From Robertkochia marina (lineage in GTDB: Bacteria > Bacteroidota > Bacteroidia > Flavobacteriales > Flavobacteriaceae), in the NCBI RefSeq assembly GCF_004799345.1, contig NZ_SSMC01000004.1, positions 62,001-126,000 of the forward strand: 64,000 bases of DNA, in the 5' to 3' direction. Position numbers and translations under genes: made by a program. This document shows positions 47,955 to 56,342 of this stretch, one piece after another. The notes beneath the pieces were generated by a model that saw only the letters and a list, made by a program, of their open reading frames with translations, was not told where the DNA came from and did not search any database. Every line of letters begins with the position of its first letter. Position 1 is the first letter of the stretch.

Positions 47955-48557
47955 ATGAAAAGGATTTTACTACTGTTTTTAATGTTAACTACCACTGCAT
48001 GTTTTGCTCAGGAAACCGAAAAGGACCAGGAACACTCTGAGGAGGTGATACACCACGATGCTGGAGAAGAAGGGCAACGCGAGGAGCATCATAATTTTAA
48101 GCATAGCATAGCCTTTATGCTCGGGCATACCCATATTAGTGAAGGTCGTGATGCAGCTGGTGACACCAAATGGCTCGCAGTACCTTCCTTTGCCATTGAT
48201 TACAATTACCGGTTCGGTGAAAAATGGTCTGTGGGTTTGCACAATGACATCATTATCGAATCATTCATTGTTGAGCGCCATCTCAGTGGGGGAGAAGAGG
48301 AGATATTAGAAAGAGAGTATCCTGTGGCCTCCTTAGTCATGATCGGCCATAAATTCACACAACACTTAGCCGGCTTCGCCGGTGCCGGTGCCGAATTTGC
48401 CAAGGGAGAAAATTTCTTTATGTATCGGTTTGGTATTGAAGCCGGCTGGCACTTAAATGATCCGAGTTGGGAACTTTTAGTAGGTATAAATTATGATATA
48501 AGGATTGATGCCTATGATATTTGGAACCTGAATTTTGGGGTTGCCAAACAATTTTAA
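47955..48557 (+). CDS. Outer-membrane beta-barrel protein with His/Glu-rich N-terminus
   Basis: The start MKRILLLFLMLTTTACFAQ is chosen over one nine codons upstream. The 200-residue protein has an acidic and His-rich mature start (DQEHSEEVIHHDAGEEG, REEHHNFKH) followed by amphipathic strands to a C-terminal NLNFGVAKQF ending in Phe. The His/Glu cluster could bind metal ions. No family was recognised beyond the small barrel prediction. Confidence 0.8.
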   Translation: MKRILLLFLMLTTTACFAQETEKDQEHSEEVIHHDAGEEGQREEHHNFKHSIAFMLGHTHISEGRDAAGDTKWLAVPSFAIDYNYRFGEKWSVGLHNDIIIESFIVERHLSGGEEEILEREYPVASLVMIGHKFTQHLAGFAGAGAEFAKGENFFMYRFGIEAGWHLNDPSWELLVGINYDIRIDAYDIWNLNFGVAKQF

Positions 48558-48588
48558 TACTACAGCGGGTACGCCCGCTGTAGTATTA
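48555..48588. terminator. Perfect 15-bp inverted repeat, convergent terminator candidate
   Basis: TAATACTACAGCGGG pairs perfectly with CCCGCTGTAGTATTA across a TACG loop. It lies between two convergent genes and begins in the stop codon of the upstream one. It lacks a long T-run, so termination strength is uncertain. Confidence 0.7.
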
Positions 48589-48597
48589 AAGAATATA

Positions 48598-49032
48598 TTA
48601 CCAGGCCATTCTTCCAAGGTCGGCTTCAGATCCTATAATGTAAGACTCGTACTCGTTAAGGATTTCTTGTGCCTTTTCCGGGCTTCCGGCTATTTTGGTC
48701 ATAGACTGGAACCATTTTACATCATCCGGACTTGTTTTCCAGTTCATGCCTTCGATGCCGTCCTTCATATGCCAAACGACCAGCATATCATATTCACCAC
48801 TGGTCATGTCAAGGGCCATTTTGGGCATGGGTGTAGCAGCGTCTTCTGAGGCCTTCATGAAATAATCCTCAATGATCTCCTTGGCCCGGTTCATTTTACC
48901 CGGTGCAAAATCGATCTTTACGATCCAATACCATTGTGGGTTCTCATATTTTTCGGCCTTCATTTCTTCCTGGGCATAGAGTCCGGAAATCGTAAATAAA
49001 AAGCAGGTGAGTATAGAAACAAAGATTTTCAT
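48598..49032 (-). CDS. Secreted YENPxWY protein, copy 2 (dimeric alpha-beta-barrel-like)
   Basis: This 144-residue protein has a signal peptide (MKIFVSILTCFLFTISGLYA) and a body with KYENPQWYWIVKIDFAPGKM, AKEIIEDYF and GEYDMLVVWHMKDGIEGMNW. The strand-helix order suggests a ferredoxin-like/dimeric alpha-beta-barrel fold. The function is not recognised. It is a tandem paralogue of the next upstream gene (25 bp gap). Confidence 0.78.
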   Translation of the reverse strand: MKIFVSILTCFLFTISGLYAQEEMKAEKYENPQWYWIVKIDFAPGKMNRAKEIIEDYFMKASEDAATPMPKMALDMTSGEYDMLVVWHMKDGIEGMNWKTSPDDVKWFQSMTKIAGSPEKAQEILNEYESYIIGSEADLGRMAW

Positions 49033-49057
49033 AATTGAAATATTTAATAGTTATTAA

Positions 49058-49486
49058 TTACAGTTTCCGGCCCATATTGCTGGATGAAGCTCTAACGCAT
49101 TTTCGATATTTCTCCATGATTTTTTGTGCCTCTTCGGTGCCTCCTGCGATCTCGTCCATTGCTTTGCGCCATTCAACCTGGCTGGGACTGGTCTGCCAAT
49201 TCAGGCTTTCTACTCCCTCCTGCATTTTCCATACAACCAGCATGTCGTACTCGCCGGCAGCCAAAGAGACCTCCATGACAGGCACCGGTGTACCTGCCTG
49301 GGCAGAAGCTTTCTTAAAGTAGTTGTCAATAATATCCCTGGCTTCCCCCATCATCCCCGGATGGTAATCCACATACGTAAAAGTATACCATTCAGGATTT
49401 TCATATTTTTTGGCTTCCTGGGAGAAGCTGCTGGAAATGAAACAAAAGGTAAGGAGGGTGGTAAGAATTAAACTGAATTTTTTCAT
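49058..49486 (-). CDS. Secreted YENPxWY protein, copy 1
   Basis: This 142-residue protein has a signal peptide (LTFCFISSSFSQ). It shares KYENPEWYTFTYVDYHPGMM, ARDIIDNYFKKAS and GEYDMLVVWKMQEGVESLNW with the downstream copy. Both probably arose by duplication and form an operon. A heme-, ligand- or small-molecule-binding dimeric alpha-beta-barrel is possible but not shown. Confidence 0.78.
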   Translation of the reverse strand: MKKFSLILTTLLTFCFISSSFSQEAKKYENPEWYTFTYVDYHPGMMGEARDIIDNYFKKASAQAGTPVPVMEVSLAAGEYDMLVVWKMQEGVESLNWQTSPSQVEWRKAMDEIAGGTEEAQKIMEKYRKCVRASSSNMGRKL

Positions 49487-49752
49487 GTTGATCTGTTAAT
49501 TGGTTAGAAACTAAATGTGGATGTGTGTTTTACAACCTTTAATAAAGTTAAGCATAATTCACTAGAAATCAGGCCGTTAAATAATTTAGTGACTGGGTGA
49601 CTAGGTTAGGAGGCTGGACGGTGAAGAGCCTGCCTGTCTGTAGACAGGTTTCAGCATGCATTTGGCAATTGAGGATTCCTGGAAGGCCTTTTTGGAATTT
49701 GGAGTTTGGAAGTATTCAATCTGCAAACCGCTAACTGCAAACGGCTAACTAT
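49487..49752. repeat. Intergenic repeat cluster with CTGCAAA heptamers
   Basis: This 266-bp gap has an octamer pair at 49589-49604 (GTGACTGG, GTGACTAG), a hairpin-like CCTGTCTG-TAGACAGG around 49633-49650, a TTTGGAATTTGGAGTTTGG segment and four heptamers at 49721-49748 (CTGCAAA, CCGCTAA, CTGCAAA, CGGCTAA). The heptamers end a few bases from the stop codon of the minus-strand SRPBCC gene and lie in the same orientation relative to it as the array after murQ. Confidence 0.7.
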
Positions 49753-50265
49753 TCAGATATTAACATATTCAAAAGCCGCATTAGGGTCATCTCTCAGATC
49801 AAGGGAGGTTTCATGAAGTAAAATGCCGTGCTCCAGAAAGGCTTTCAGGTTGGTTAGCCAGAAACTCCAGCCACTGCTGCACCCGCTGTAGATGTTAAGT
49901 TTGCTTTTGTCATCTGTGGGGATATCACTTTGAGTAAGCACTAACAGGGTACCTTCTTTAAGGCTTCGCAGTTGTATGTCAAGCGTGCATTCTCCGGCAA
50001 AACTAAAGACAATATGGTCCTTGCCGTTGGCCTCCTTGACAATCCCTTTTTCTTCGCCATCCCAATTGTACCACATCCACAAATACTCATCCCCGGCCTT
50101 TACCGTTTCCTGGTGATTGATGCGCTTTCCATCTCTTATATGATCCGATGCCCGCAGAAACCAGGAGGTGAGTCCGTCTTCAGTAGACCAGCACCAGTAG
50201 ATCTTTTCTAAAGGAGCTTTGATGAGGATCTTCTTTACAAACTTATCGAAGGACAGGTTGTTCAT
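49753..50265 (-). CDS. SRPBCC/AHSA1-like protein
   Basis: This 170-residue protein has the START-like pattern KKILIKAPLEKIYWCWSTEDGLTSWFL and GWSFWLTNLKAFLEHG of AHSA1-type SRPBCC domains. It has a hydrophobic pocket fold with unknown ligand. It is followed at the stop codon by a heptamer array. Confidence 0.9.
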   Translation of the reverse strand: MNNLSFDKFVKKILIKAPLEKIYWCWSTEDGLTSWFLRASDHIRDGKRINHQETVKAGDEYLWMWYNWDGEEKGIVKEANGKDHIVFSFAGECTLDIQLRSLKEGTLLVLTQSDIPTDDKSKLNIYSGCSSGWSFWLTNLKAFLEHGILLHETSLDLRDDPNAAFEYVNI

Positions 50266-50365
50266 TATGAGGTTTTTACTTTCTTTTAATTTACAAAAAT
50301 TAAAGGCATTAATTTTTACTTAAATAAAAAATATCCTCACGCTTCCGGGATGTTCGTTCCTGTTT

Positions 50366-51502
50366 TTATTGTTTGATAAGTGATCGGTGAATTTGTCTGC
50401 CCAGTTCTGCAAGGAAAGGAATGCCCACCTCTTCGTATTCGTAATTGTTGTCATTGTAAATGCGGTCTTCATTCACATGAATGGTGGCGGTAAGAATAAA
50501 TTCAACGTCGTTCTTTTCGTCCCTGATATAAGAGCAATCCGTCAGGTATCCATAGGCAAACCCTACCTTATTGTAGACCTTAATATGCTCGGGCATGGGC
50601 TCTTTGGTGTCACCGAACATAAAAAATTTCACATAGCTGTCGTAGTACTCTTTCCGGTCATAGCCCTGGGTATATGGGAGGGCCGACATGGCTTCGAGTA
50701 CAAATTCACGATCAGATTCTTTGAGATTAAACGTTTCCTCTTGCGAAAAGTTTTCCGGTAAGATCACCCGTTTCATCAGGTTGTGAAGTGAGGCAACAGG
50801 AAGGTAGTTTTTTCGGGAAAAATCCATGGGTTCCCTGATCAGGCTGTCGCCTGCGTAATAACCATCGCCCTTCATGGTTTTATTCAGATTAAGTGGGGTT
50901 ACGGGAGTATTGTTGGTAGTTGGCCATTGGGTTAAGGTCGTGTCGTTCAGGTAAAATACCAGGGGACGGGTCTGCGGTACGTCAGCGTCAGGTACTGAGA
51001 GTCGGTGGGCTATGCGCACCGGACCGATATTCATTTCCTCAAGTCGTGAATTAATCTGGTCAGTTCCTAAAAACTCGAACAATCGGTTATAGGCGTCGTT
51101 GTCGCTAACCGCGAAGATCTTTTTGACCTCCTCTCTGATGGTGGTCTCCACACTGTCGCCCTCCACAAAGAACTTCGAAGTGCTTAGGATGGTGTCGTTC
51201 TCTGCAATGTTCTCCAACGCCAAAAGGGCAATGGGGAACTTTACCGAACTTGCCGGATAAAAATAATTATCTGAATTTACCCGGAAGCTTTCATCCGTAA
51301 AGCTCACAGAGTCTCCATGTCGATCTATCTCAGAAAAAAGGATCTGTACTTCATGCGCCTCCGGATTATTCATCACCTTTTTGATGACAGGAGCGTCAGA
51401 TTCAACAGCTGCCATTAATGGGGTGGAGGGTTGTTTGTCAGCACAGGAAATAAGGCATAGAAAAACTGCGGGCAGTGATGCTCGTAGAATAGCGTTGATC
51501 AT
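50366..51502 (-). CDS. Class A beta-lactamase-like serine hydrolase, lipoprotein
   Basis: This 378-residue protein has a lipoprotein signal (SLPAVFLCLISC, C20). The active-site motifs are SxxK at S85-K88 (ASSVKFPIA), SDN at 133-135 (VSDNDAYN) and KVG in place of the KTG motif. It is longer than true class A enzymes (about 290) and more diverged, so a role in cell-wall or amide hydrolysis is as likely as beta-lactam resistance. It lies 36 bp after the thioredoxin-like gene. Confidence 0.82.
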   Translation of the reverse strand: MINAILRASLPAVFLCLISCADKQPSTPLMAAVESDAPVIKKVMNNPEAHEVQILFSEIDRHGDSVSFTDESFRVNSDNYFYPASSVKFPIALLALENIAENDTILSTSKFFVEGDSVETTIREEVKKIFAVSDNDAYNRLFEFLGTDQINSRLEEMNIGPVRIAHRLSVPDADVPQTRPLVFYLNDTTLTQWPTTNNTPVTPLNLNKTMKGDGYYAGDSLIREPMDFSRKNYLPVASLHNLMKRVILPENFSQEETFNLKESDREFVLEAMSALPYTQGYDRKEYYDSYVKFFMFGDTKEPMPEHIKVYNKVGFAYGYLTDCSYIRDEKNDVEFILTATIHVNEDRIYNDNNYEYEEVGIPFLAELGRQIHRSLIKQ

Positions 51503-51537
51503 AAGACTTGGTTGGTTTAATGGTTAGTCGTGGTTGG

Positions 51538-52059
51538 TTATTTATTAGCGATGGAGGCCATATAGTCGGCCCATTTTGTGTGAAGAAATATATCGTCACC
51601 AAAATACCTCGCAATATCGAGAAACTCCTCAGACTCCCTATAGCCTGGTACCGGGGAGAGCAGCTCTTGCTTTTCGTTAAGAAATACTACAGAAGGATAG
51701 CTTAAACGACCTTGTAATAATGCATAGGCTAATTCGTGAAAGCCACGACGTCCCTGTTTTTGAAATTTAAAGACCTTGCCTTTGAAATTTACGTCGGCAG
51801 TAGATTCAGCATCAAACTTCACCATGTAAAAACGCTCGTTCATATAGGCAGCTACCTCGGGATCAGAGAAGGTGGTAGCGTCCATTTTCTTGCACCAACC
51901 ACACCAATCGGTGTATACATCTATAAAGATCTTTTTGGGAGATTCATCAGACACCGATCTTTCAACGGCTTCCTCGAAAGTTAACCACTCGATCTTTTGC
52001 GCATTCACCGAGGTCATGAAGAAAATGCATAAAACAGCTAGTAAATGAGAAGCTTTCAT
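51538..52059 (-). CDS. Exported thioredoxin-like protein
   Basis: This 173-residue protein has a signal peptide (MKASHLLAVLCIFFMTSVNA) and the redox motif WCGWC (C53, C56) in FIDVYTDWCGWCKKMD, plus the cis-Pro segment LSYPSVVFL. It is a periplasmic DsbD-gamma/thioredoxin-7-type protein, likely a disulfide reductase. It may be co-transcribed with the downstream serine-hydrolase gene. Confidence 0.92.
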   Translation of the reverse strand: MKASHLLAVLCIFFMTSVNAQKIEWLTFEEAVERSVSDESPKKIFIDVYTDWCGWCKKMDATTFSDPEVAAYMNERFYMVKFDAESTADVNFKGKVFKFQKQGRRGFHELAYALLQGRLSYPSVVFLNEKQELLSPVPGYRESEEFLDIARYFGDDIFLHTKWADYMASIANK

Positions 52060-52085
52060 AGTAAGGCCTGATTTTTGGCTAAAGA

Positions 52086-52118
52086 TAAAAAAAAGAAATG
52101 GTCTCCGAAGAGACCATT
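52086..52118 (-). terminator. Terminator of lysA
   Basis: AATGGTCTC and GAGACCATT pair across a 4-nt loop; on the minus strand the hairpin is followed by a run of T. It lies about 20 bp after the lysA stop. Confidence 0.88.
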
Positions 52119-52137
52119 CATGAATACCGAAAATTCA

Positions 52138-53376
52138 TTATTTCTTTTCTGCCAGTGCAGGTTCTGACACCGGGATCTCGATGGATACCTGGTTGTGCAG
52201 CAGGTCGTCAAAGGTTTCCCTTTTTCTGATCAGGTGAGCTTCTCCGTTAAGCCATAACACCTCTGCCGGACGATACCTGGAGTTGTAATTGCTGGCCATT
52301 GAGAAACAATAGGCACCCGCATTTTTGAAACACAACAGGTCGCCTTCGTTGATCTCTGCGATCCTGCGATTGTTGGCAAACGTATCGGTCTCACAGATAT
52401 AGCCTACCACCGAATAAAATCGTTCCTTGCCATCCGGATTGGATAGGTTGAATATATGGTGATAGGAGTTGTACAACATAGGACGGATCAGGTGGTTAAA
52501 TCCTGAATCTACCTGGGCAAAAACGGTAGAGGTGGTTTGTTTGACCACATTGACCTTAGTGATAAAATAACCGGCTTCACTGACCAGGAATTTTCCGGGC
52601 TCAAAGGCCAGGGTAAGGTCTTTCCCGGTTTCTTTGCAGAAGGCATTAAAGCGCTTTGTGAGCTTGGTGCCTAATTCTTCAATGTCGGTTTCGATGTCAT
52701 TGGGTTTGTAGGGGACTTTGAAGCCGCTTCCGAAATCCAGAAATTCCAGTCTGTCAAAATTTTTCGCTGTTTCAAAGAGGATCTCTGAAGCATAGAGGAA
52801 CACTTCAATATCAAGGATGTCACTACCGGTGTGCATATGGATCCCGTTGATGTGCATTCCGGTGTTTTCAACGATACGCAATAAATGAGGTATCTGGTGG
52901 ATACTGATGCCGAATTTTGAATCGATATGCCCCACCGATATGTTGGCATTACCCCCGGCCATGACATGCGGGTTGATACGGATGCATACAGGGACGTCCG
53001 GATGCTTACTTCCAAACTGCTCCAGAATAGACAGGTTGTCTATATTGATCTGTACCCCTTTTGACGCCACCTTTTCGATCTCCTCCATGGACACCCCGTT
53101 AGGAGTATATATAATAGACTCCGGCGAGAATCCGGCTATGAGTCCGAGATCGACCTCCTGTACAGACACCGTGTCTAAACCACTCCCTAACGAATTCATG
53201 TATTTGAGAATGGAAATGTTGGATAAGGCCTTGGCCGCGTAGTTCAGGCGGAGATTTTTAACCCCGCTGAAGGCTGCGGTAAGCCTGTGATATTGGGATG
53301 CAATTTTGGCTGCATCGTACACGTAGACCGGACTGCCGTAGTCCCGGGCTATGTTTTGGAGATCTTGATGTGTCAT
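52138..53376 (-). CDS. lysA: Diaminopimelate decarboxylase
   Basis: This 412-residue PLP alanine-racemase-fold protein has K49 in LNYAAKALSN, the His-containing SVGHIDSKFGI, GFKVPYK, EPGKFLVSEAG and the second-subunit CETDTFAN. It decarboxylates meso-DAP to lysine. It has its own promoter and terminator. A related arginine/ornithine decarboxylase cannot be fully ruled out but the motifs fit LysA. Confidence 0.93.
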   Translation of the reverse strand: MTHQDLQNIARDYGSPVYVYDAAKIASQYHRLTAAFSGVKNLRLNYAAKALSNISILKYMNSLGSGLDTVSVQEVDLGLIAGFSPESIIYTPNGVSMEEIEKVASKGVQINIDNLSILEQFGSKHPDVPVCIRINPHVMAGGNANISVGHIDSKFGISIHQIPHLLRIVENTGMHINGIHMHTGSDILDIEVFLYASEILFETAKNFDRLEFLDFGSGFKVPYKPNDIETDIEELGTKLTKRFNAFCKETGKDLTLAFEPGKFLVSEAGYFITKVNVVKQTTSTVFAQVDSGFNHLIRPMLYNSYHHIFNLSNPDGKERFYSVVGYICETDTFANNRRIAEINEGDLLCFKNAGAYCFSMASNYNSRYRPAEVLWLNGEAHLIRKRETFDDLLHNQVSIEIPVSEPALAEKK

Positions 53377-53397
53377 TTTCGGTAAAATTTATGGTCG

Positions 53398-53405
53398 CAA
53401 AAATA
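53398..53405 (-). promoter_or_regulatory. -7 element (TATTTTTG) for lysA
   Basis: Exact TAnnTTTG match on the minus strand, 21 bp before the lysA start codon. Confidence 0.5.
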
Positions 53406-53511
53406 ATACGGGAAATTAATGCGAAGAAATAACATGGCAAAACATTTAAAAATAAAACAATATGTTATGTATGTAACAATATTACGATAGGGTCACCCGG
53501 GTTTTATTCAT

Positions 53512-53519
53512 TAGATTTG
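53512..53519 (+). promoter_or_regulatory. -7 element (TAGATTTG) for the LON-domain gene
   Basis: Exact TAnnTTTG match 13 bp before the start codon at 53533. Confidence 0.5.
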
Positions 53520-53532
53520 TAATACAAACATT

Positions 53533-54180
53533 ATGAATCAGTTACTCCCTCTTTTTCCGTTACAGATCGTTGTTTTTCCCGGAGAGCGTCTTCCCCTCCA
53601 TGTTTTTGAGGAGCGTTACCGTGAATTGGTGCAGGATTGCCGTGATGGCCGATCGGCTTTTGGTATCCCTGCCTATATTGACGGGAAACTGGGGTTTGGG
53701 TGTGAGGTCGTAATCAGTAAGGTGGCCAAGGAGTACGATTCAGGGCGTTATGATATTCTTTGTGAGGCTACCCGGGCTTTCAGTTTGCTGGAAATGAGCA
53801 ATCCTATGCCGGGGAAGCTCTATGCGGGTGGCTTGGTCAGTTATGTTGATAACATGGAAGACGGGCAGGATACCCAGCGGGAGCGGGTGGTCAACCTGAT
53901 CTATACCCTTTATGAAGAGATCGGGGTGAACTACAAGGTGGTTCCCTTTCAGGAATTTAACTCCTTTGCTTACGGACATAAGGTGGGCTTTAATCTCAAA
54001 GAGGAGTACGCTCTGTTGCAAATGGCCAGTGAAGCCGAGCGTTTGCTGTATATGGAGCGTCATCTCCAGCGCATTATCCCGATCATCCGCCAGGTCAACC
54101 AAACCAAAAAGACCATACAGCTCAATGGGCATTTCAGGAATTTTGATCCCCTCGATTTTGAGGAGTATAAGTTGAGTTAG
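53533..54180 (+). CDS. LON peptidase substrate-binding-domain protein
   Basis: This 215-residue protein is a free-standing Lon N-terminal domain: LPLFPLQIVVFPGERLPLHVFEERYRELVQDC, then YDILCEATRAFSLLEM, and a helical C-terminal part ending QVNQTKKTIQLNGHFRNFDP. The ATPase and protease domains of Lon are absent. Role unknown; the domain binds proteins or peptides. Confidence 0.92.
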   Translation: MNQLLPLFPLQIVVFPGERLPLHVFEERYRELVQDCRDGRSAFGIPAYIDGKLGFGCEVVISKVAKEYDSGRYDILCEATRAFSLLEMSNPMPGKLYAGGLVSYVDNMEDGQDTQRERVVNLIYTLYEEIGVNYKVVPFQEFNSFAYGHKVGFNLKEEYALLQMASEAERLLYMERHLQRIIPIIRQVNQTKKTIQLNGHFRNFDPLDFEEYKLS

Positions 54181-54420
54181 ACGGGTAAGCGGGTAGGCGG
54201 GTAGGCCGGAAACCGGAAATTCCAAATTTCAATCTCCAAATTCCAACAATTCGTATCATTCACCATTCACCATTCATCCTTCATCATCCATAATTTATGA
54301 CTCACTATTATCTGCAAACTGATACAGAAACTCGTCCCTCAAACTGTTATCTGAAATAATTGGTATTATAACCTTGCTTTTGTTACATTTGTTTCCGCTT
54401 AAAATCTACAAGAAATCGTT
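54181..54420. repeat. Intergenic repeat cluster LON-domain gene / sucC
   Basis: Three octamers at 54183-54206 (GGGTAAGC, GGGTAGGC, GGGTAGGC) start 2 bp after the stop codon. A CCAAATTTC/CTCCAAATTCC segment follows, then ATTCACC/ATTCATC heptamers at about 54256-54296. The order matches the modular repeats at 49589-49750. The sucC promoter element lies at 54384-54391. Confidence 0.7.
54384..54391 (+). promoter_or_regulatory. Promoter of sucC (TTG-N21-TACATTTG)
   Basis: TACATTTG is an exact -7 match with TTG at 54360-54362, 29 bp before the sucC start codon. Confidence 0.6.
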
Positions 54421-55614
54421 ATGAATTTACACGAATATCAAGGAAAGGAAATTTTAGCAAGTTTCGGAGTCCGCATTCAACGCGGTATCGTTGCCGGAAG
54501 CGCCAAAGATGCGGTAGCAGCTGCAAAACAGCTTACCCAGGAAACGGGTACAGGATGGCACGTGATCAAGGCTCAGGTGCATGCCGGAGGCCGCGGAAAA
54601 GGTGGTGGAGTAAAACTGGCTAAAAACCTGCAGGAAGTTGAAGAGATCGCAGATAGCATTATCGGGATGGATCTGGTAACCCCACAAACCTCTGCAGAGG
54701 GGAAGCGGGTACATCAGGTATTGGTTGCCGAAGATGTGTATTATCCGGGAGACAGTGAGCCAGACGAATTCTATATGTCGGTACTGCTTGACCGAAGCAA
54801 AGGTCGCAATATGATCATGTATTCTACCGAAGGAGGGATGGATATCGAAGAGGTAGCCGAAAAGACCTCTCACCTGATCTTTCACGAAGAGGTAGATCCA
54901 TCGATCGGATTAATGCCATTCCAGGCCAGAAGAATTGCCTTCAACCTTGGCTTAAGCGGAACTGCGTTCAAAGAAATGGTGAAATTCGTAACAGCATTAT
55001 ACAAGGCGTATGAGTCTTCAGATTCATCACTTTTCGAGATCAACCCAGTACTGAAAACATCAGACGATAAGATCATGGCTGTTGATGCCAAGGTAACTCT
55101 TGATGATAACGCTCTTTACCGTCATAAGGATTATGCAGAGATGCGTGACCTTCGTGAGGAAGACCCGATCGAGGTAGAGGCAAAAGAGGCCGGATTGAAT
55201 TTTGTGAATCTTGACGGAAACGTAGGGTGTATGGTAAACGGTGCCGGATTGGCCATGGCTACTATGGACCTTATCAAGATGGCCGGAGGAGAGCCTGCCA
55301 ACTTCCTTGATGTAGGAGGTACAGCAGACGCCAAGCGTGTGGAAACAGCTTTCAGAATTATCCTGAAAGATCCTAACGTAAAGGCCATCCTTGTGAATAT
55401 TTTCGGTGGTATCGTTCGTTGTGATCGAGTTGCCCAGGGTATCGTTGATGCCTATAAGAACATGGGTGATGCTATCCAGGTGCCGATCATCGTAAGGCTG
55501 CAGGGTACCAACGCTGAGATCGCAAAAGAACTTATCGATAACTCCGGACTGGCAGTACACTCTGCTATCGAGTTCCAGGAAGCTGCCGATAAGGTTCAGG
55601 AAGTATTGAAATAA
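54421..55614 (+). CDS. sucC: Succinate-CoA ligase beta subunit
   Basis: This 397-residue protein starts MNLHEYQGKEILASFGV and has the ATP-grasp motifs VIKAQVHAGGRGKGGGVKLA, SLFEINPV, MAVDAKVTLDDNALYRH and the C-terminal CoA-ligase part NFLDVGGTADAKRV, NIFGGIVRCD. It is part of the TCA cycle. sucD is not adjacent. A terminator follows. Confidence 0.98.
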   Translation: MNLHEYQGKEILASFGVRIQRGIVAGSAKDAVAAAKQLTQETGTGWHVIKAQVHAGGRGKGGGVKLAKNLQEVEEIADSIIGMDLVTPQTSAEGKRVHQVLVAEDVYYPGDSEPDEFYMSVLLDRSKGRNMIMYSTEGGMDIEEVAEKTSHLIFHEEVDPSIGLMPFQARRIAFNLGLSGTAFKEMVKFVTALYKAYESSDSSLFEINPVLKTSDDKIMAVDAKVTLDDNALYRHKDYAEMRDLREEDPIEVEAKEAGLNFVNLDGNVGCMVNGAGLAMATMDLIKMAGGEPANFLDVGGTADAKRVETAFRIILKDPNVKAILVNIFGGIVRCDRVAQGIVDAYKNMGDAIQVPIIVRLQGTNAEIAKELIDNSGLAVHSAIEFQEAADKVQEVLK

Positions 55615-55636
55615 TACATATACTCGCTATAGAAGG

Positions 55637-55667
55637 AAAGCCCGGCCCATTGGTCGGGCTTTTTTTG
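55637..55667 (+). terminator. Terminator after sucC
   Basis: AGCCCGGCC and GGTCGGGCT pair (one G-U) across a 4-nt loop and are followed by a run of T. Confidence 0.88.
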
Positions 55668-55911
55668 TCAGTCCTGTCTTCGCTGTACACCATCGTATCC
55701 TTTAAATGAATTTTTTCAGGGTACATTAATTGATGATCATGTGACTTTCTCGTTTCCGGGAATCTATTCTTCCGGGATTTGGAATATTAATTTGGCGATA
55801 AAACCATCGGTTTATACGATGAAAATTCCTTCAATATTACCACAATGTTAAATGGGGTTACCCCAGGGTTAAATGATGGATTGGAAGTTGTAATGTTGTT
55901 CCATGAGGTTG

Positions 55912-56342
55912 TAGTTTTGGACAGACGTTCATCATCAATCGTTTAAAAAACGAGCCTTGTAAAAATTAGTGATTAGCATATTATGGTATACAGCAAGTAG
56001 TATTTTATCTGCAAAGCTGCCCCTTTCCTGCGTTAGCACCCGGTAATGAGCAATGGCTCGCAGTTAATGCGAGCCTGCTTATAACCATGAGCTGTCCGGG
56101 AGGTGTTTTTGGATAAAGGAGTGTTTACCTACGAGGAGGGCCGGGAGTTTCAGTGTGAAAAGCAGGGAGAAGGAACGTTCAGGAGGGGTGATACCTCTGG
56201 TCAAACCGGAATGACTACGAAAAGACTGAATTAATCAATTCAGAATAAGATTATATGGTTTCCCCGCCGATCAAGTCTTTTGGTGGATTTGGTTAGTTAG
56301 TTTGTTAGGGGAATGCCCGGGCTTAGTTCCGGGCATTTTTAT
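55912..56342 (+). ncRNA. Candidate non-coding RNA transcript
   Basis: The 708-bp gap 55615-56322 has no protein-coding candidate, although sucC already has its own terminator. A promoter-like element TTG-N21-TAGTTTTG is at 55888-55919. A nested hairpin lies at about 56046-56082: ATGAGCA and TGCTTAT enclose GGCTCGCA-GTTAA-TGCGAGCC, with CCCGG and CCGGG possibly closing outside. A T-rich terminator on the plus strand is at 56312-56345. The family was not recognised; it does not match tmRNA, RNase P, SRP or 6S signatures I could recall. This is an inference. Confidence 0.35.

Noticed and set aside
50366-51502. Acquired antibiotic-resistance beta-lactamase
   Set aside because: Length, lipoprotein form and KVG in place of KTG differ from acquired class A enzymes, and there is no mobile element nearby.
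55060-55560. 166-codon open frame on the minus strand opposite sucC
   Set aside because: Antisense to a clear succinate-CoA ligase gene, with no motif or promoter of its own.
55680-55850. Possible decayed coding frame after sucC (reads FPGIYSSGIWNINLAIKPSV)
   Set aside because: No start codon, no family similarity that I recognise, and no codon bias signal; treated as chance.
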